From: Isoetes taiwanensis
Taxonomy: Eukaryota > Streptophyta > Lycopodiopsida > Isoetales > Isoetaceae
Assembly: GCA_021234155.1 (NCBI GenBank)
Contig: JAJEKV010000005.1
Location: 4,588,952 to 4,652,951 of the forward strand
Reading direction: 5' to 3'
DNA: 64,000 bases
Part shown: positions 1 through 9,339 of the stretch, one piece after another
Layout: every line of letters begins with the position of its first letter
How positions within the stretch are numbered: the first letter of the stretch is position 1
Notes under the pieces: model-generated
What the model was told of the DNA's origin: nothing
Databases searched by the model: none
Seen by the model: the letters and a program-made list of their open reading frames with translations, nothing else
Program-made: the position numbers and the translations under genes

Positions 1-606
1 TGCCAATGCTCTACCCAATCTTTCACCTTCTACGCCCTCGTCAGTGCATTACGTTAGCGGGGCTGCTATCTTATGAAAGTTCTTCACGAACTTCCTGTAG
101 TACCACAACTAGGCCAGAAAACTTCGACCTCGTGCACATTCTTGGCCCAGCGAATCAACTGCTTCAATCTTGGCGGGGTCCGTCGAGATGCCTATGCCGA
201 GATCACATGACCAAGGTATTCCACCTTCTCTGTTGCGAAGTGGCGCCGACAACTTGGCGCATAACCGGTGCCTCCTCAACTTCTCTAGCACCCTTCTCAA
301 GTGTTGCACGTGCTCTTCAAGGGATCTGCTATACACCAAAATGTCATCAAAGAAAACAATCACAAAGGTGTCCAGGAACTCCCTGAAGATATCGTTCATG
401 AGCCTCATGAGCGTTGCGGGGGCATTTGATAAGCGAAAGGCATCACTTGTGAACTCATAATGCCCATACCAAGTCACGAAGGCGGTCTTGTGGATATCCT
501 CCTCCTTTATCCGTGTCGATGATAACCTGACCTTAAGTCGATTTTGGAGAAGATCTTTGCTCCTTGAAGCTGATCCATCAAGTCGTCCTCGATCTTGGAA
601 GCGCAT
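1..606 (-). pseudogene. reverse transcriptase fragment (Ty3/gypsy)
   Basis: The minus frame carries typical Ty3/gypsy RT landmarks. First comes [11 protein letters not shown], the stretch after the usual SGYHQI block, then the catalytic block [12 protein letters not shown] with the two aspartates of the YxDD-type motif. It continues [13 protein letters not shown], the segment after the active site. Towards position 1 the sequence still encodes the GL-GYYRKF-like start of the RT/RNase H connection in a shifted frame, so RNase H and integrase lie beyond the window. The N-terminal part before position 606 is frame-shifted relative to the linker at 717-959. As written it is not one open frame. 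Confidence 0.85.
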
Positions 607-716
607 ACTTGTTCTTAATGGTGTGCTTATTCAACTGCATAGTCTATGCACATTCTCAAAGATCCATCCTTCTTCTTGACAAAAAGAATGGGCGCTCAAA
701 CGGCGAGACACTAGGT

Positions 717-959
717 CTAATGAAACCTAGGTCGGCGGCTCCTCGCGCTTCTTTTTAGCTCAGACAACTCCTGCGTTGTCATTCTATATGGAGCCTTGCT
801 TGTCGGTTTGTTCGGTTCGAGTGCTATCTGCTTTTCGACTCCCCTATAAGGAGGGAGCTGCTTGATCTCATCTGGAAAGAGATCGTGGAACTCCGTGATC
901 AACTTAGCTATTTGCCTCGGCAAACTTGCGAGCATCTTGTCTTCTTTGCTTCCTTCCAA
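717..959 (-). pseudogene. protease-RT linker of the gypsy polyprotein
   Basis: The minus-strand peptide contains LITEFHDLFPDEIKQLPP followed by IALEPNKPTSKAPYRM and a trailing ELSELKR. This matches the conserved junction before RT in Ty3/gypsy polyproteins, usually seen as F-x-D-x-F-P-x-ELP...H.I.L..G..P....YR.-P.E...L. The family's central PPxR...H is partly replaced here (PPYRGVEKQIAL). It continues into the RT block at 606 after a frame break. It has no independent function and marks a continuous gag-pol on this strand. Confidence 0.8.
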
Positions 960-999
960 TTCCGGCTCACTAATCTCAAGCTTGAAGATGTATGCTACC

Positions 1000-1650
1000 G
1001 CTCACTCTTGATGCACTTGAGCGGTAGTTTAGAAGACATACAATCGCATGATGGGGACAACTTCTTTGTTATCTCAATGATCTTGCCGTCGGGTGTTGGG
1101 AAGGTCACCTTCCGCTTCCACAATCAATAATGGCCCCTCGCTGGTCCAAGGTACTCCATACCTATTATCAAGTCATATTTGCCGATGCTCATTACCTCCG
1201 CCCCCATCCGGATCTTAATCCCCGCAAGTCGATGTCAAAGTTGATTCTTTTTTACTGCCGATGCGCCTTACTTTGCTCCACTTGCTAAGACAACGGGCCT
1301 TGGCTTTGACTTTAATGGTTTCAACTTCAACATTTGAACCATTACGGGAGATGCAAAGTTATGGCTACTTCGAATCTATTAGGACTATAAATGACTTGGC
1401 CTTGGCCTTTCCCCTTTGTGGAAATTACTTTATCTTGGCTCTCTGCTTGCTCTGTATCTATTGCGGCAAAGATATGACACTCACCACCTGAATGTAGTCG
1501 CGGGCCTCCTGCCGTCGTCGTCGAGACAGTGTCCCAATCTCCCAACTCGCTAGCGGCGCACTCATGACATATGGGCGGTTCAACGTCCTATGGCCTGGCT
1601 GGAAACACACGAAACAAAGGCGCTTTTCTATGCACTCTGTCTCTTTTCCT
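1000..1650 (-). pseudogene. gag zinc knuckle and protease region, decayed
   Basis: Near 1575-1635 the minus strand encodes CFVCFQPGHRTLNR, a C-x2-C-x4-H knuckle whose last cysteine appears replaced by arginine. It is followed by a Ser/Thr-rich linker (GDWDTVSTTTAGG). Between about 1340 and 1000, where an aspartic protease should lie, only short broken frames are visible, and I cannot point to a D-S/T-G triad with confidence. The assignment rests on position between gag and RT and on the knuckle. Confidence 0.5.
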
Positions 1651-1959
1651 TGGGCATGGCTGCCGAAAGGATCGCCTTTGCTTTGGAGTAGTTTGACCCT
1701 TCACTGTTTGTCTTTGAAGGACACACAGCTTCTTCTCCCGCTTGTTTCCCTTGATTGCCACTATATGGGGCTCTAGGCTGGTCCCGGCCGGCTGTTCTCG
1801 GGCTAAAAGCTGCCTTTGCCTTGCCTTTATCTTGGTATCTGTTGCCTCTGCCCGCTATTAAGGTCCTGTCCCTTGCAAGCTTATTGCCTTGGACTCCGCT
1901 TCGATGCCGTTCTAGGGTTTATTGCCCTTACAAACTTGCGGATCTCCTCATTCGGACCT

Positions 1960-2812
1960 TCAATGTAGCTTTCCATGCTTCTCACCTAACTTTGGCACAT
2001 CTGACCTTAGCCTCATAAATTCCTCTGTGTATTTACATCTTGACTTGTTGCCTTGCTTTTGCAACTGTAGAACTTCTGCATCATCTTGGACTTGTGCTCT
2101 CTTGGAGCGTAATGGCGCTTTGAAGGCTTTAGCAAACTTCTTGAACACCGCAAGCATCCCTCGCTTAAGCCATGAGCCTTGGCATAGCCCTTCCACCAAA
2201 TCGTCTTTGCTCCCTTGAGGTTATTTGTTGCCACCACGCCTTTATCCTTATCCTTCATACCATAGGCATTGCCGTATTCGCTCATCTCGTCAAGCCAAGC
2301 CTCTGCTTCCATACGACACATTTCTCGCCTGAGAATTGCTCGAGCTTCCTGGCCTTCCAAACATTTCCCAATGCAGAGTCTACTTTCTTCTGGTAGTCAG
2401 AGGTTCTTGTGTCCCTTTGTCGTCCCTCCGGGTGGTTCCTCTGCCTTTCGTCTGCTCGGACTTGGTTCTGCTCTTCTTCTTCCTCAGAATCGGAGTCTGA
2501 ATCTGAGCTTGAGTCGGAGGAGTCCAAGCTGGGGGACCTTCCTCTCTTGCTCCTCTTCCTGTCTCTACCTGTTCTCCGAGCTGATGCTTGCGGCCCGGTT
2601 GGCGTTACCACCGAACACTGCTCACAGCATGCGGCTAGCAAGGCCTTTATCTGTTCGAGGTCTGTCCTCATTTGCGATATTTCTTCTTCTGGAGTCATTT
2701 GTCCAAACTCTTCAAGCAGGTTCCTTGCCGGGCGTGGCCTGGGCGGGCTCTGTTCCCCTGTAAGTTCCCGCAGTTGTCGTTCTCCTGCGCTTAGGCCTCT
2801 AGCTGCATACAC
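1960..2812 (-). pseudogene. gag (capsid) of LTR element 1
   Basis: The N-terminal frame (2812-2282) has an acidic/hydrophobic helix region (EEISQMRTDLEQIKALLAAC), a basic stretch (GRDRKRSKRGRSPS), then a Ser/Asp/Glu tract. It ends with KLEQFSGEKC, reminiscent of the F-G--...-W--WL start of retrotransposon capsids. The next two frames (2360-2013 and 2199-1960) carry EAWLDEMSEYG, IWWKGYAKAHG and YTEEFMRLRSDVPKLGEKH; the last resembles the capsid C-terminal block also found in the nested element at 29225-29437 (YTDEFMRLRLYVPGMNEKR). At least two frameshifts separate these parts, so no full gag is encoded as written. The start at 2812 is the longest frame and is a guess. Confidence 0.75.
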
Positions 2813-2986
2813 AAGTGGTTCATATCTACATGGTTAGTTTTCCTTGCTTTCTTGCATTATTTATGTTTGTTGGCATGGTTGAGGGGACACAAAATGTATC
2901 AACAATAACATTTATAGTGCAAGAGAATGTTATATTTATATTTTATATTACACTAATACAAGAACTTGCAACTACTGCTAATCACT

Positions 2987-3955
2987 TCTGTTGATGCCGG
3001 TAAGATGGATTATCCTCCAAGAACTTTTTCACTTGGGCTGTTCCCACTGAATGGCCCAAGTTCCTAAGGACATTGGCTGGAGATCCACCCTGTAATGCTC
3101 TTGCTAAATCTTCTATTCTGCGGTGGGAGGTGTAAGGTGTTGCACATCGATGGCTTGATCTTGCTGCCCTTTAGTAAGGTATGGCGGTCGAAGGCGTCGA
3201 GTGCTACCGCTCTTTTCACCGTTGGATTGCATACTTGGTGTTAAGGGGTAGCCGTGCATGCCGGCGAATCCCCGAGTGCAATCAGCAACGATACTCCTTC
3301 CTCGCCTGCGGGGGTGAACTTGCGGTGGATAACCGCTATTCTTCCATCCATCGGCAATGGCGGGTAATAGCGTAATGACCGTTTTGCGAGATGGGTCCTC
3401 GGCCACTCGGTATCCAGCTGCAGGTTCTTCCCAAATCATCAACCTCCACCGTGGGTGAGCTCCCCGTAGTCCTTGGATCATTCTTTGCCCTCCTCGAGGT
3501 CGGTCGCTGTCCTATCCCTCCGGGAGGTTCTCATGGACGAGCTTGCCGTTAGGATGTTTGAGGTCGCATAAGCGGATCCCCATCTGTTCTGGAGAGCAAG
3601 GAACTCTTCCTCCGTCGGTAGCTTGTTCTCCGCCTTTGTGCGCCTCCATGATCTGCCTGTTCTGTTGTAGGCTTGGATGTCGGAGGTAAACTCTCCCGTG
3701 TAAGTGTCGGCTTCCCTTACTTGGAGGGAAAGTCGGACTCTCCTCGGACGATGAAGTCGTCCAAGTCCGGATTCTTCGGAGTTGGTGCGGCAACTCTTCA
3801 GGTCGGTTACTCCTTTCCCTCGCACTCAGGGAGGTTTTGAATGTCGCTCGGGAGTAGAAACTCCTCACCTTCGGCGATAATGGGAGCGGGCTTGTGATGC
3901 CTAACTTGGGGGTGGCGCCGACTCGAGAGTCTGCCGGCTTCTTCAATCTTGCCAC
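2987..3955 (-). pseudogene. ORF-B C-terminal half, unknown protein
   Basis: Overlapping minus frames (3955-3512, 3825-3478, 3481-3113 and a terminal frame ending near 2987) seem to be one coding region with frame breaks. The best-looking segment is GEFTSDIQAYNRTGRSWRR followed by KLPTEEEFLALQNRW and a short ATSNILTA stretch. The terminal piece reads RIEDLARALQGGSPANVL, then NLGHSVGTAQVKKFLEDN, and stops about 170 bp before the gag start. I do not recognise a family. Codon-like composition and the conserved strand suggest a real element-encoded product lying between ORF-A and gag. Confidence 0.45.
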
Positions 3956-4283
3956 TCCCGCTCGCTTGTGCCGCTCCTCTGGCGGGTCGAGCTCAACATC
4001 GCTCTTCCTCCTCCTCGGTTCTGTTCATCCGAGTCTTCTTCCTTCCCTTCCTGCTCCCCCGTTCATCTTGTGTGAGGAGCCGTTGTTCTCTTTACTACGG
4101 CTAATGGATCCACGTCCATGGGGGGAATAGAGGTTTCCCCACAATGTTCTCGCATTGGGTGAGAAAGATTGCCAGGGCGAGTGTTGAAAGAAAGTACTTG
4201 GTCCCGTTGGCCAGTTAGGACCATTGGCTCCGGTGTGCGGTGCGCTTTGTTTGTGAGGTATTTGGCGATGTTAGGGACATCGT

Positions 4284-4721
4284 CTAATCTTTACTAGTAG
4301 GGGCCTGTCTAGGAACAAAATATCCTATACAAGGAGGGAGTTGCACTAGCGCTGGTTCTACCCTAGCTTGGAACTCAGTCAAGACTCTACTATAAGCTGG
4401 GGTCGCGTGCAAGGTTGCTTGGACGTCTACCTCCTTCCTGAAAATCTGGAAGATTTGGTCGACGTCGGCCTCGGCATGAGCTACCGGGCCGCATTGTACC
4501 ATCTCTGGAAATCGAAGTTGCCATTGATTAATTGCGAAAGAAGGTAACAAATGGTTGCAAGAGCCTCGGGGAGTTAGGAAATCGGCTAGAAGGGCAGGAG
4601 CAGATTTGTAGGGTGCTATGTGAGAAGTGACGGGTCTATTTATAGAAAAGGGGGAAACCCTAATTTTTGGATGACTTGGAAATTTCCTAGGATTGGGTAA
4701 TTCTAACTTATCTGAGGTCAA
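4284..4721 (-). CDS. ORF-B N-terminal half, unknown protein
   Basis: A 145-residue minus frame begins MTSDKLELPNPRKF and contains a repeated VEPALVQLPPCIGYF-like hydrophobic end; no family is recognised. It starts about 114 bp downstream (on the minus strand) of the hairpin at 4835-4901, just as ORF-A starts about 213 bp downstream of its own hairpin pair. After the stop at 4284 another frame stays readable (DDVPNIAKYLTNKAHR...) towards 3955, so the true protein probably continued into the next entry. A gag-like role is possible but not shown. Confidence 0.4.
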   Translation of the reverse strand: MTSDKLELPNPRKFPSHPKIRVSPFSINRPVTSHIAPYKSAPALLADFLTPRGSCNHLLPSFAINQWQLRFPEMVQCGPVAHAEADVDQIFQIFRKEVDVQATLHATPAYSRVLTEFQARVEPALVQLPPCIGYFVPRQAPTSKD

Positions 4722-4834
4722 AATAGGAGTTTGAGGACTATAGGAGATGCTTGAACAAGGCTAGGTTACCTAAAAGATGCTATGCAGTAGGTTGAAGGTG
4801 ACTTTGACAAGTCCTGGTGAAGAATTGGTAAGAG

Positions 4835-4901
4835 GTCTCACAGCTTGCGCCTCGCTTCAATCCTAACTTTTTGTTTTGCGACGAGGCGCGAGCTGTGAGA
4901 C
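4835..4901. repeat. hairpin H1 (leader of ORF-B)
   Basis: A 67-bp stem-loop with 20-bp arms (4835-4854 and 4882-4901). Arms begin GTCTCACAGCTTGCGCCTCG on the plus strand; the partner differs at one site, which would be a G-U wobble in plus-sense RNA. The loop is about 27 nt and A/T rich. It is one of four copies in the element. Confidence 0.9.
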
Positions 4902-5033
4902 ATCAGTCCCATTTCGATTAAAGGTGTCAATTTGGGTAAACTAATGGTGTAAGGGTGATGGGCTCACCAAATTAAGCGAGAATCGACCCCTTATTTGGTC
5001 AATTTGGAGCTGTTTTGGTCAAGTTTGGGCGAG

Positions 5034-5096
5034 GTCTCACGGCTTGCCTCGCTTCAATCCTAACTTTTGTTTTATGACGGTAGCGAGCCGTGAGAC
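5034..5096. repeat. hairpin H2 (leader of ORF-B)
   Basis: A 63-bp copy of the same stem-loop, 199 bp from H1. Relative to the other copies an A-T pair in the stem has become G-C on both arms (CACGGCTTG with AGCCGTGAG), a compensatory change. The basal part of the stem near the loop is less regular than in H1. Confidence 0.85.
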
Positions 5097-5532
5097 ATCA
5101 TGTCTCTCGGCTCCCAAATGTCCTATTTCACTGAAATAAAAGCTAAAACTTATTAATTTGCTCTAATTACTCAAGTTTATGTCATCAAGGTACACAAAAT
5201 TGCTCTATATTACAAAATTTTTAATTATTTACAACAAAAAGTTTCTAAGGCGTTCTCCTTAATGCGGTCGCAAGACTCATGTCTTGTCGCATTAAGGTTA
5301 CCCGCTTAAGCGTGGATAGTGCGGTGTTGAATCTTCAAAATGTTGCACTATCTTTGCCTCGGCCGCCTCTTGCATTGCCCCCACGCCTAAATGCAGTGAC
5401 TCTAAAGTTCATTCTATAGGCACTGCATAACTTCACGCACCAACCGAGCGAAGGGGGCACGGGGGATTAGGGAGACCAAGCTGCTTGTTGAAGTGTCTAA
5501 TCTCCCTTAACGCTCTTCTCTCCACCTCCTTC
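5097..5532. other. spacer between ORF-A and second hairpin pair
   Basis: A/T-rich stretch without an open frame. It contains a short inverted motif (CCTTAATGCGGTCGCAAGAC / GTCTTGTCGCATTAAGG, about 5259-5298) that could form a further stem-loop. Nothing else recognised. Confidence 0.5.
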
Positions 5533-6496
5533 CTATCCGCTTTCTTCACGGGTGGCGGCTTGGGAACCTGGGCTTGGTGGTGGCGGCCTTAGGGTTTCTT
5601 TGCTTCGTTGGTCGCCCTCCCTCGATGAACTTAACCTGTTTTCTTCATAATATTTGTTATAGGCCTCCCATTTCTTCATGTAGGCCTCGTGCTCTCTCAT
5701 CTTCCTCTCATAAATCTTCACCACGTTTGGTGGCGTAGGCTTCCCTGGGCAGGTCGTGGTTTCTTCTTTCTATCCCATCTTAGGGTATTGGGGGGCTTCA
5801 CGCACTTGGTCTTGGTGGGGTTGCTTTCGGTGCGGTGCTTTCGGGTACTTCACCTTTCGTCGCTGGGTGCTTGGAAGAGCTTCCACTGCAGCGTTAGGGT
5901 TGAAGTCTTCATCGGAAAAAGTCGTCGGAAGGGTTTGGGGGTTCGTCCCGGTTGCGCTCCTTGATAATAATGTTGGGGTTCGGCCTCTTCCTTGGCGGCC
6001 AGTCCTTTGTTCTCCTTACGCCAGCCACGAACTTCCCTTTCGCTTTCTTCTTTTCTTCTGCTACCTTTTGTTCCTCCTCCTTCCTTTTCCTCTTTTTGTC
6101 TTCCCTTCTCTTCTGCCGGCGCTCGTACTTCCTGATGAACCTTCTAAGGTCTGCTACCTCCGCTGGCTCCAGACCTGTCACCTGCTCATCCTGCTCGAGG
6201 ATTTCCGTGGGTGCGTCTGAATGGTCTGCTTGTTCCTGCTGCTGGATCTCCCGCTCTATTTCTTCGTACACCTCCCTCGTCTCTTCGTCCATGGAGTTCG
6301 GTGATGTGGCCTCGTCCTCCTCCACCTGCTGGTTGAAGACATCGATCAAATCGGAGGTGTCTTCCTCTTCGTCCGAAGGCGAACGACCCCCTCTTGCGAG
6401 CCTCTCACGAAGCATCTTCCGAATGATCTCTGCCTCAGTGGCGCTGGTGGTTTCGCCTGGGCGACGCTTCCTTGCGGTCTGTTTGGTTCGGGCCAT
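5533..6496 (-). CDS. ORF-A: protein with an exact histone H3 N-terminal tail
   Basis: The first frame (6496-5909, 195 residues) begins MARTKQTARK, identical to residues 1-9 of mature histone H3 (after Met removal A1-R2-T3-K4-Q5-T6-A7-R8-K9), then diverges at once (RRPGE...). Residues 40-105 are strongly acidic (DEEEDTSDLIDVF, EEIEREIQQQEQ). Residues 125-165 are strongly basic and likely helical (RKYERRQKRRE, KKRKRKEEE), with an evident nuclear-localisation-like KKRKRK. The frame stops at 5909, but the adjacent frame continues with DEDFNPNAAVEALPS and, after one more stop, with VKIYERKMREHEAYMKKW and a Pro-rich end at 5533, so the product may once have been about 320 residues. It starts about 670 bp inside the LTR. 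No capsid, zinc-knuckle or enzymatic motif is visible. The start is fixed by the H3 match. Role inferred only: chromatin mimicry by an element protein. Confidence 0.75.
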
Positions 6497-6708
6497 GTTT
6501 TACGGATCGTCAATCGGATAAAAGCGCCGAAAGATCGCCTAAATTGGGGAGAGCGGATTTCTAGGGCTTGGACGAAAAAAATGAGGGGGTTCTATATCTA
6601 TTTATAGCTTGGGGAATTTTAGGTCAAAACTCAAGTTGCTCTGTTTAACATGCTAAGGCACCAATTTATCTAAAACTTATACTTATTTCAGACTTTTTCT
6701 ACCCATTG

Positions 6709-6775
6709 GTCTCACAGCTTGCGCCTCGTTCCAATACTAATGTTTAGTTTTGCGACCAGGCGCGAGCTGTGAGAT
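6709..6775. repeat. hairpin H3 (leader of ORF-A)
   Basis: Third copy of the 67-bp stem-loop. Arms are GTCTCACAGCTTGCGCCTCG and its near-complement ending GCGAGCTGTGAGAT. The loop differs by several substitutions from H1, whereas the arms are nearly unchanged. Confidence 0.9.
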
Positions 6776-6898
6776 CTCATACATTTCTAGGGTTTTTAGG
6801 TAATTAAAACATGCTATTCTAACTAATTCCTACCTTAGAATTAGCCTTACCACATTATTTATCTCAAATTCATCATGTTTTGGTGTTCTTGGCTCGAT

Positions 6899-6965
6899 GT
6901 CTCATAGCTTGCGCCTCGCTTCAAAACAAAAAGTTAGTTTTGCGACGAGGCGCGAGCTGTGAGAC
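6899..6965. repeat. hairpin H4 (leader of ORF-A)
   Basis: Fourth copy, 190 bp from H3. Arms 6899-6918 and 6946-6965; one base in the left arm is changed (CATAGC instead of CACAGC), giving a wobble-type mismatch. It lies between PBS and ORF-A, where retroelement packaging and dimerisation signals are usually found. Confidence 0.9.
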
Positions 6966-7154
6966 CACCTCACTTGGAAAATTTTGGCTCGTTCTTTTTA
7001 ATCTTGTTAAATTCCAATTCACTTAATTGTTACTAGCTTAGCATAACTACAAAGGTGAGAAAAATTTTTCCCACTTTTCGAGGCTTGAGGATCCTATCAA
7101 GTTAGTACTACTGGGAACATGGTCAGTGCTTTGCTCTTGGTCTCCAAGAACATT

Positions 7155-7166
7155 GCTCTGATACCA
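7155..7166 (-). promoter_or_regulatory. primer binding site (tRNA-iMet)
   Basis: On the minus strand the LTR end CGTCACA is followed after one base by TGGTATCAGAGC, the standard plant LTR-retrotransposon sequence complementary to the 3' end of initiator tRNA-Met. This orients the element to the minus strand. Confidence 0.92.
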
Positions 7167-7167
7167 C

Positions 7168-8728
7168 TGTGACGTCCCCTACTCGTATACGGTGCACTCA
7201 CCGTATACAAACAGGAGTTCTTCCCCCACACCAGCTCCATGCTGATACAGGGCCCTCCACATATCACTGCACCCGTAACGAGTCTCAGTGGGGAGAGTGA
7301 AGGTGTCATTCTACCCCGTCTCCCTCAGGGCCTACCTAGCTGCGGAAGCGTAAACATACATGTCAGTAGCACATACATCAACATCCTGTGACCATCTCGA
7401 AGGATGGTCCCCTCATATCTGCATAGACAAAGATCAGCACATCACATAGGGGATCCTACCCAAGGCTCAGACTCAAAGGATGACTGACGGCTTGGGTCTC
7501 CAGAGTTCGTTGCAGACAGAATTCATGGCAATGGATTTGGCTGGCATAAGAACATGGCATAGGGTTGTCCACTCCATCCGCCCCTCCCATGCACACTTTT
7601 TGCGAGTAGGCTGAAAAGTGTTGGGACCCCATCAGAGTCCACGGATGCATAGCCAAGGGGCTATTCCCGGTCTCATCCTCCCGCCCCGATGGGGCGGTAG
7701 GGATCACTCCCTCCGGAGATCTACATGCTAACTCAAGGTGACTAGAGGGCCACCCTTTGATTCGACCGAACCCACCGGAAAGTGTACACCACTTCACGGG
7801 TGTCGAGCCCATGCCTTACCCGCACTTTTCGGTGGTAAGCCATTAGACCTAGTCACAATGATCCCCGTAGGCTTTACACACCGTGGGGATCGTTCAAGAG
7901 TCGGGACATGAACCTCCTTTTTTAGCCAGGCCTCGCCCTTCACCCACAACCCTGTGTGGCTCTTGTACACATGGCCGAATCTACAGCAGTGCTAGAGAGG
8001 CTACTCTAGGAGCATCAACTACAAGCTTTAGGGGCCTCTACCCCCTTCCCAATACAAGGAGTTCACGAAATACATCATCCAAATATATCACGGAAGAACT
8101 AAAGAACTAGATCCAATCATAGAGTTAGGTTCTTTAGTTAGTGTCCCAGATCTAAGATCTAGATAACTACTATGGGCAATTTAATAGTCTAAACCCTCCG
8201 ATTCTATGACTAGAAGACGGTTTAAGCTATTAAATTGACCAAACTCCTGATCCTTGAGTGGCTCCTCCCGACCGAGTTCAACCATCCCTCCGAGCTGATC
8301 GAATTCAGGGGAACCGATGGCGCAATTAACAGGGCAAACGCTCGGGGCGGTTTTGGCTCTGGGGCAGCCAAAACCGAGCTCTAAAACCCTAAGGATCTAA
8401 AAACTAGCAAGCTAGGGTTTTCCTACCCTAAATAGACATGGGGTTTAGGCTAGGGTTTCCAATTACCCAATTTGGCATGTGGGATAATTGGAAAGGCCCC
8501 ACTTGCCTTTAGTGGCTAGGTGGCAAAATATGCCAACATGGAAAGGTGTGCCCTCATTAATGTGCACATGTGCACATTAATAATATATGAACACTCCTAG
8601 CAAGTTGCCCCCTAGGGCTACTTACCTGGCTATCCGTTGGCGTACACGTCAATCGGGGTGGCGTGTACGCGTGACGTGGCGATTACAATGTACGCCCCGG
8701 GGTATCTTAATCTTTGGAGAACGTCACA
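7168..8728 (-). repeat. 5' LTR of element 1
   Basis: 1561 bp, bounded by TGTGACGTC and GAACGTCACA. It shares short blocks with the LTRs of the nested element (for example GGGTTGTCCACTCCATCCGCC) but is otherwise diverged, so the two elements are related families and not recent copies. No open frame in it is supported. PBS sequence adjoins at 7166. Confidence 0.88.
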
Positions 8729-9289
8729 AAGAGTCATGATTAGATTAGCTCTGATATCAATTGAAGGAAATAATTGATTATAATCAAGACTAACTAGATC
8801 AACTCTAGCACATATCAATGATAACTTAACAAAAACAATATAATTCAAATAGGCGTAACCATTGAATCCAATGTGCTATACCATTGAAAATTATTCGTCT
8901 AACAGACCATTAGACTATACTCAATGTCTATGCTCCGAGAGCCCAAGCAATAGCCTCGCAAAGCTATTCTTATCTGCAACATATAATCTGCATTCGATTT
9001 CTTCTTAGTTTAATAGGGCCAAGCCCGACCGCTTAGGTTCGGACTCGGCCGATCAGCAACGAACTCCGGCCGCCTAGGTACAGATAAACTTGCAAAATTC
9101 AAATTCCCATTTGGCTCGAAAACATTCCTCCTTCATATCCTCTAATACCATTGAATGGTATTATTCATTAATGTGAAATAATGTTCAATGGTTCACATCA
9201 ATATTTCTATGTCTTCATCAACTACTGTTTATCTAATTTATTTAGCATGACCTAACTTTATCATCCACACCTCAGTCTGCTGCCACTTC
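8729..9289. other. A/T-rich flank with possible old LTR relic
   Basis: No gene seen. GCTCTGATATCAATTGAAGG at 8748-8767 resembles an inverted tRNA-iMet PBS next to an LTR start of another, unrecognisable element. Otherwise featureless. Confidence 0.3.
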
Positions 9290-9339
9290 TCACTCTTCCC
9301 CCGCAACTCAGCCTGCACATGCATCTGTTGCTAACAAAT

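Larger units (their letters stand above)
1..8728 (-). mobile_element. Ty3/gypsy-like LTR retrotransposon, 5' part (3' end off window)
   Basis: A minus-strand element. On the minus strand the order is 5' LTR (8728-7168), primer binding site complementary to initiator tRNA-Met, a hairpin pair, ORF-A (6496-5533), a second hairpin pair, ORF-B (4721-about 2987), gag (2812-1960), zinc knuckle and protease region, reverse transcriptase (606 and lower), and the start of the post-RT segment at the left edge. The LTR ends are TGTGACG...CGTCACA. The 3' LTR and therefore the target duplication cannot be seen; the right flank after the LTR reads AAGAG. Frames are broken in several places. Carrying two extra coding regions between PBS and gag is unusual. 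I cannot exclude that ORF-A or ORF-B came from a second element inserted in the same orientation, but no internal LTR or duplicated target is visible between 2.9 and 7.1 kb. Confidence 0.8.

Noticed and set aside
6-679. Plus-strand frames at the left edge
   Set aside because: They are antisense shadows of the reverse transcriptase on the minus strand.
4835-6965. The four repeated hairpins as a CRISPR-like array
   Set aside because: Spacing is irregular (about 190 and 1700 bp), the context is a eukaryotic retroelement, and the repeats are stem-loops with arms, not direct repeats with short spacers.
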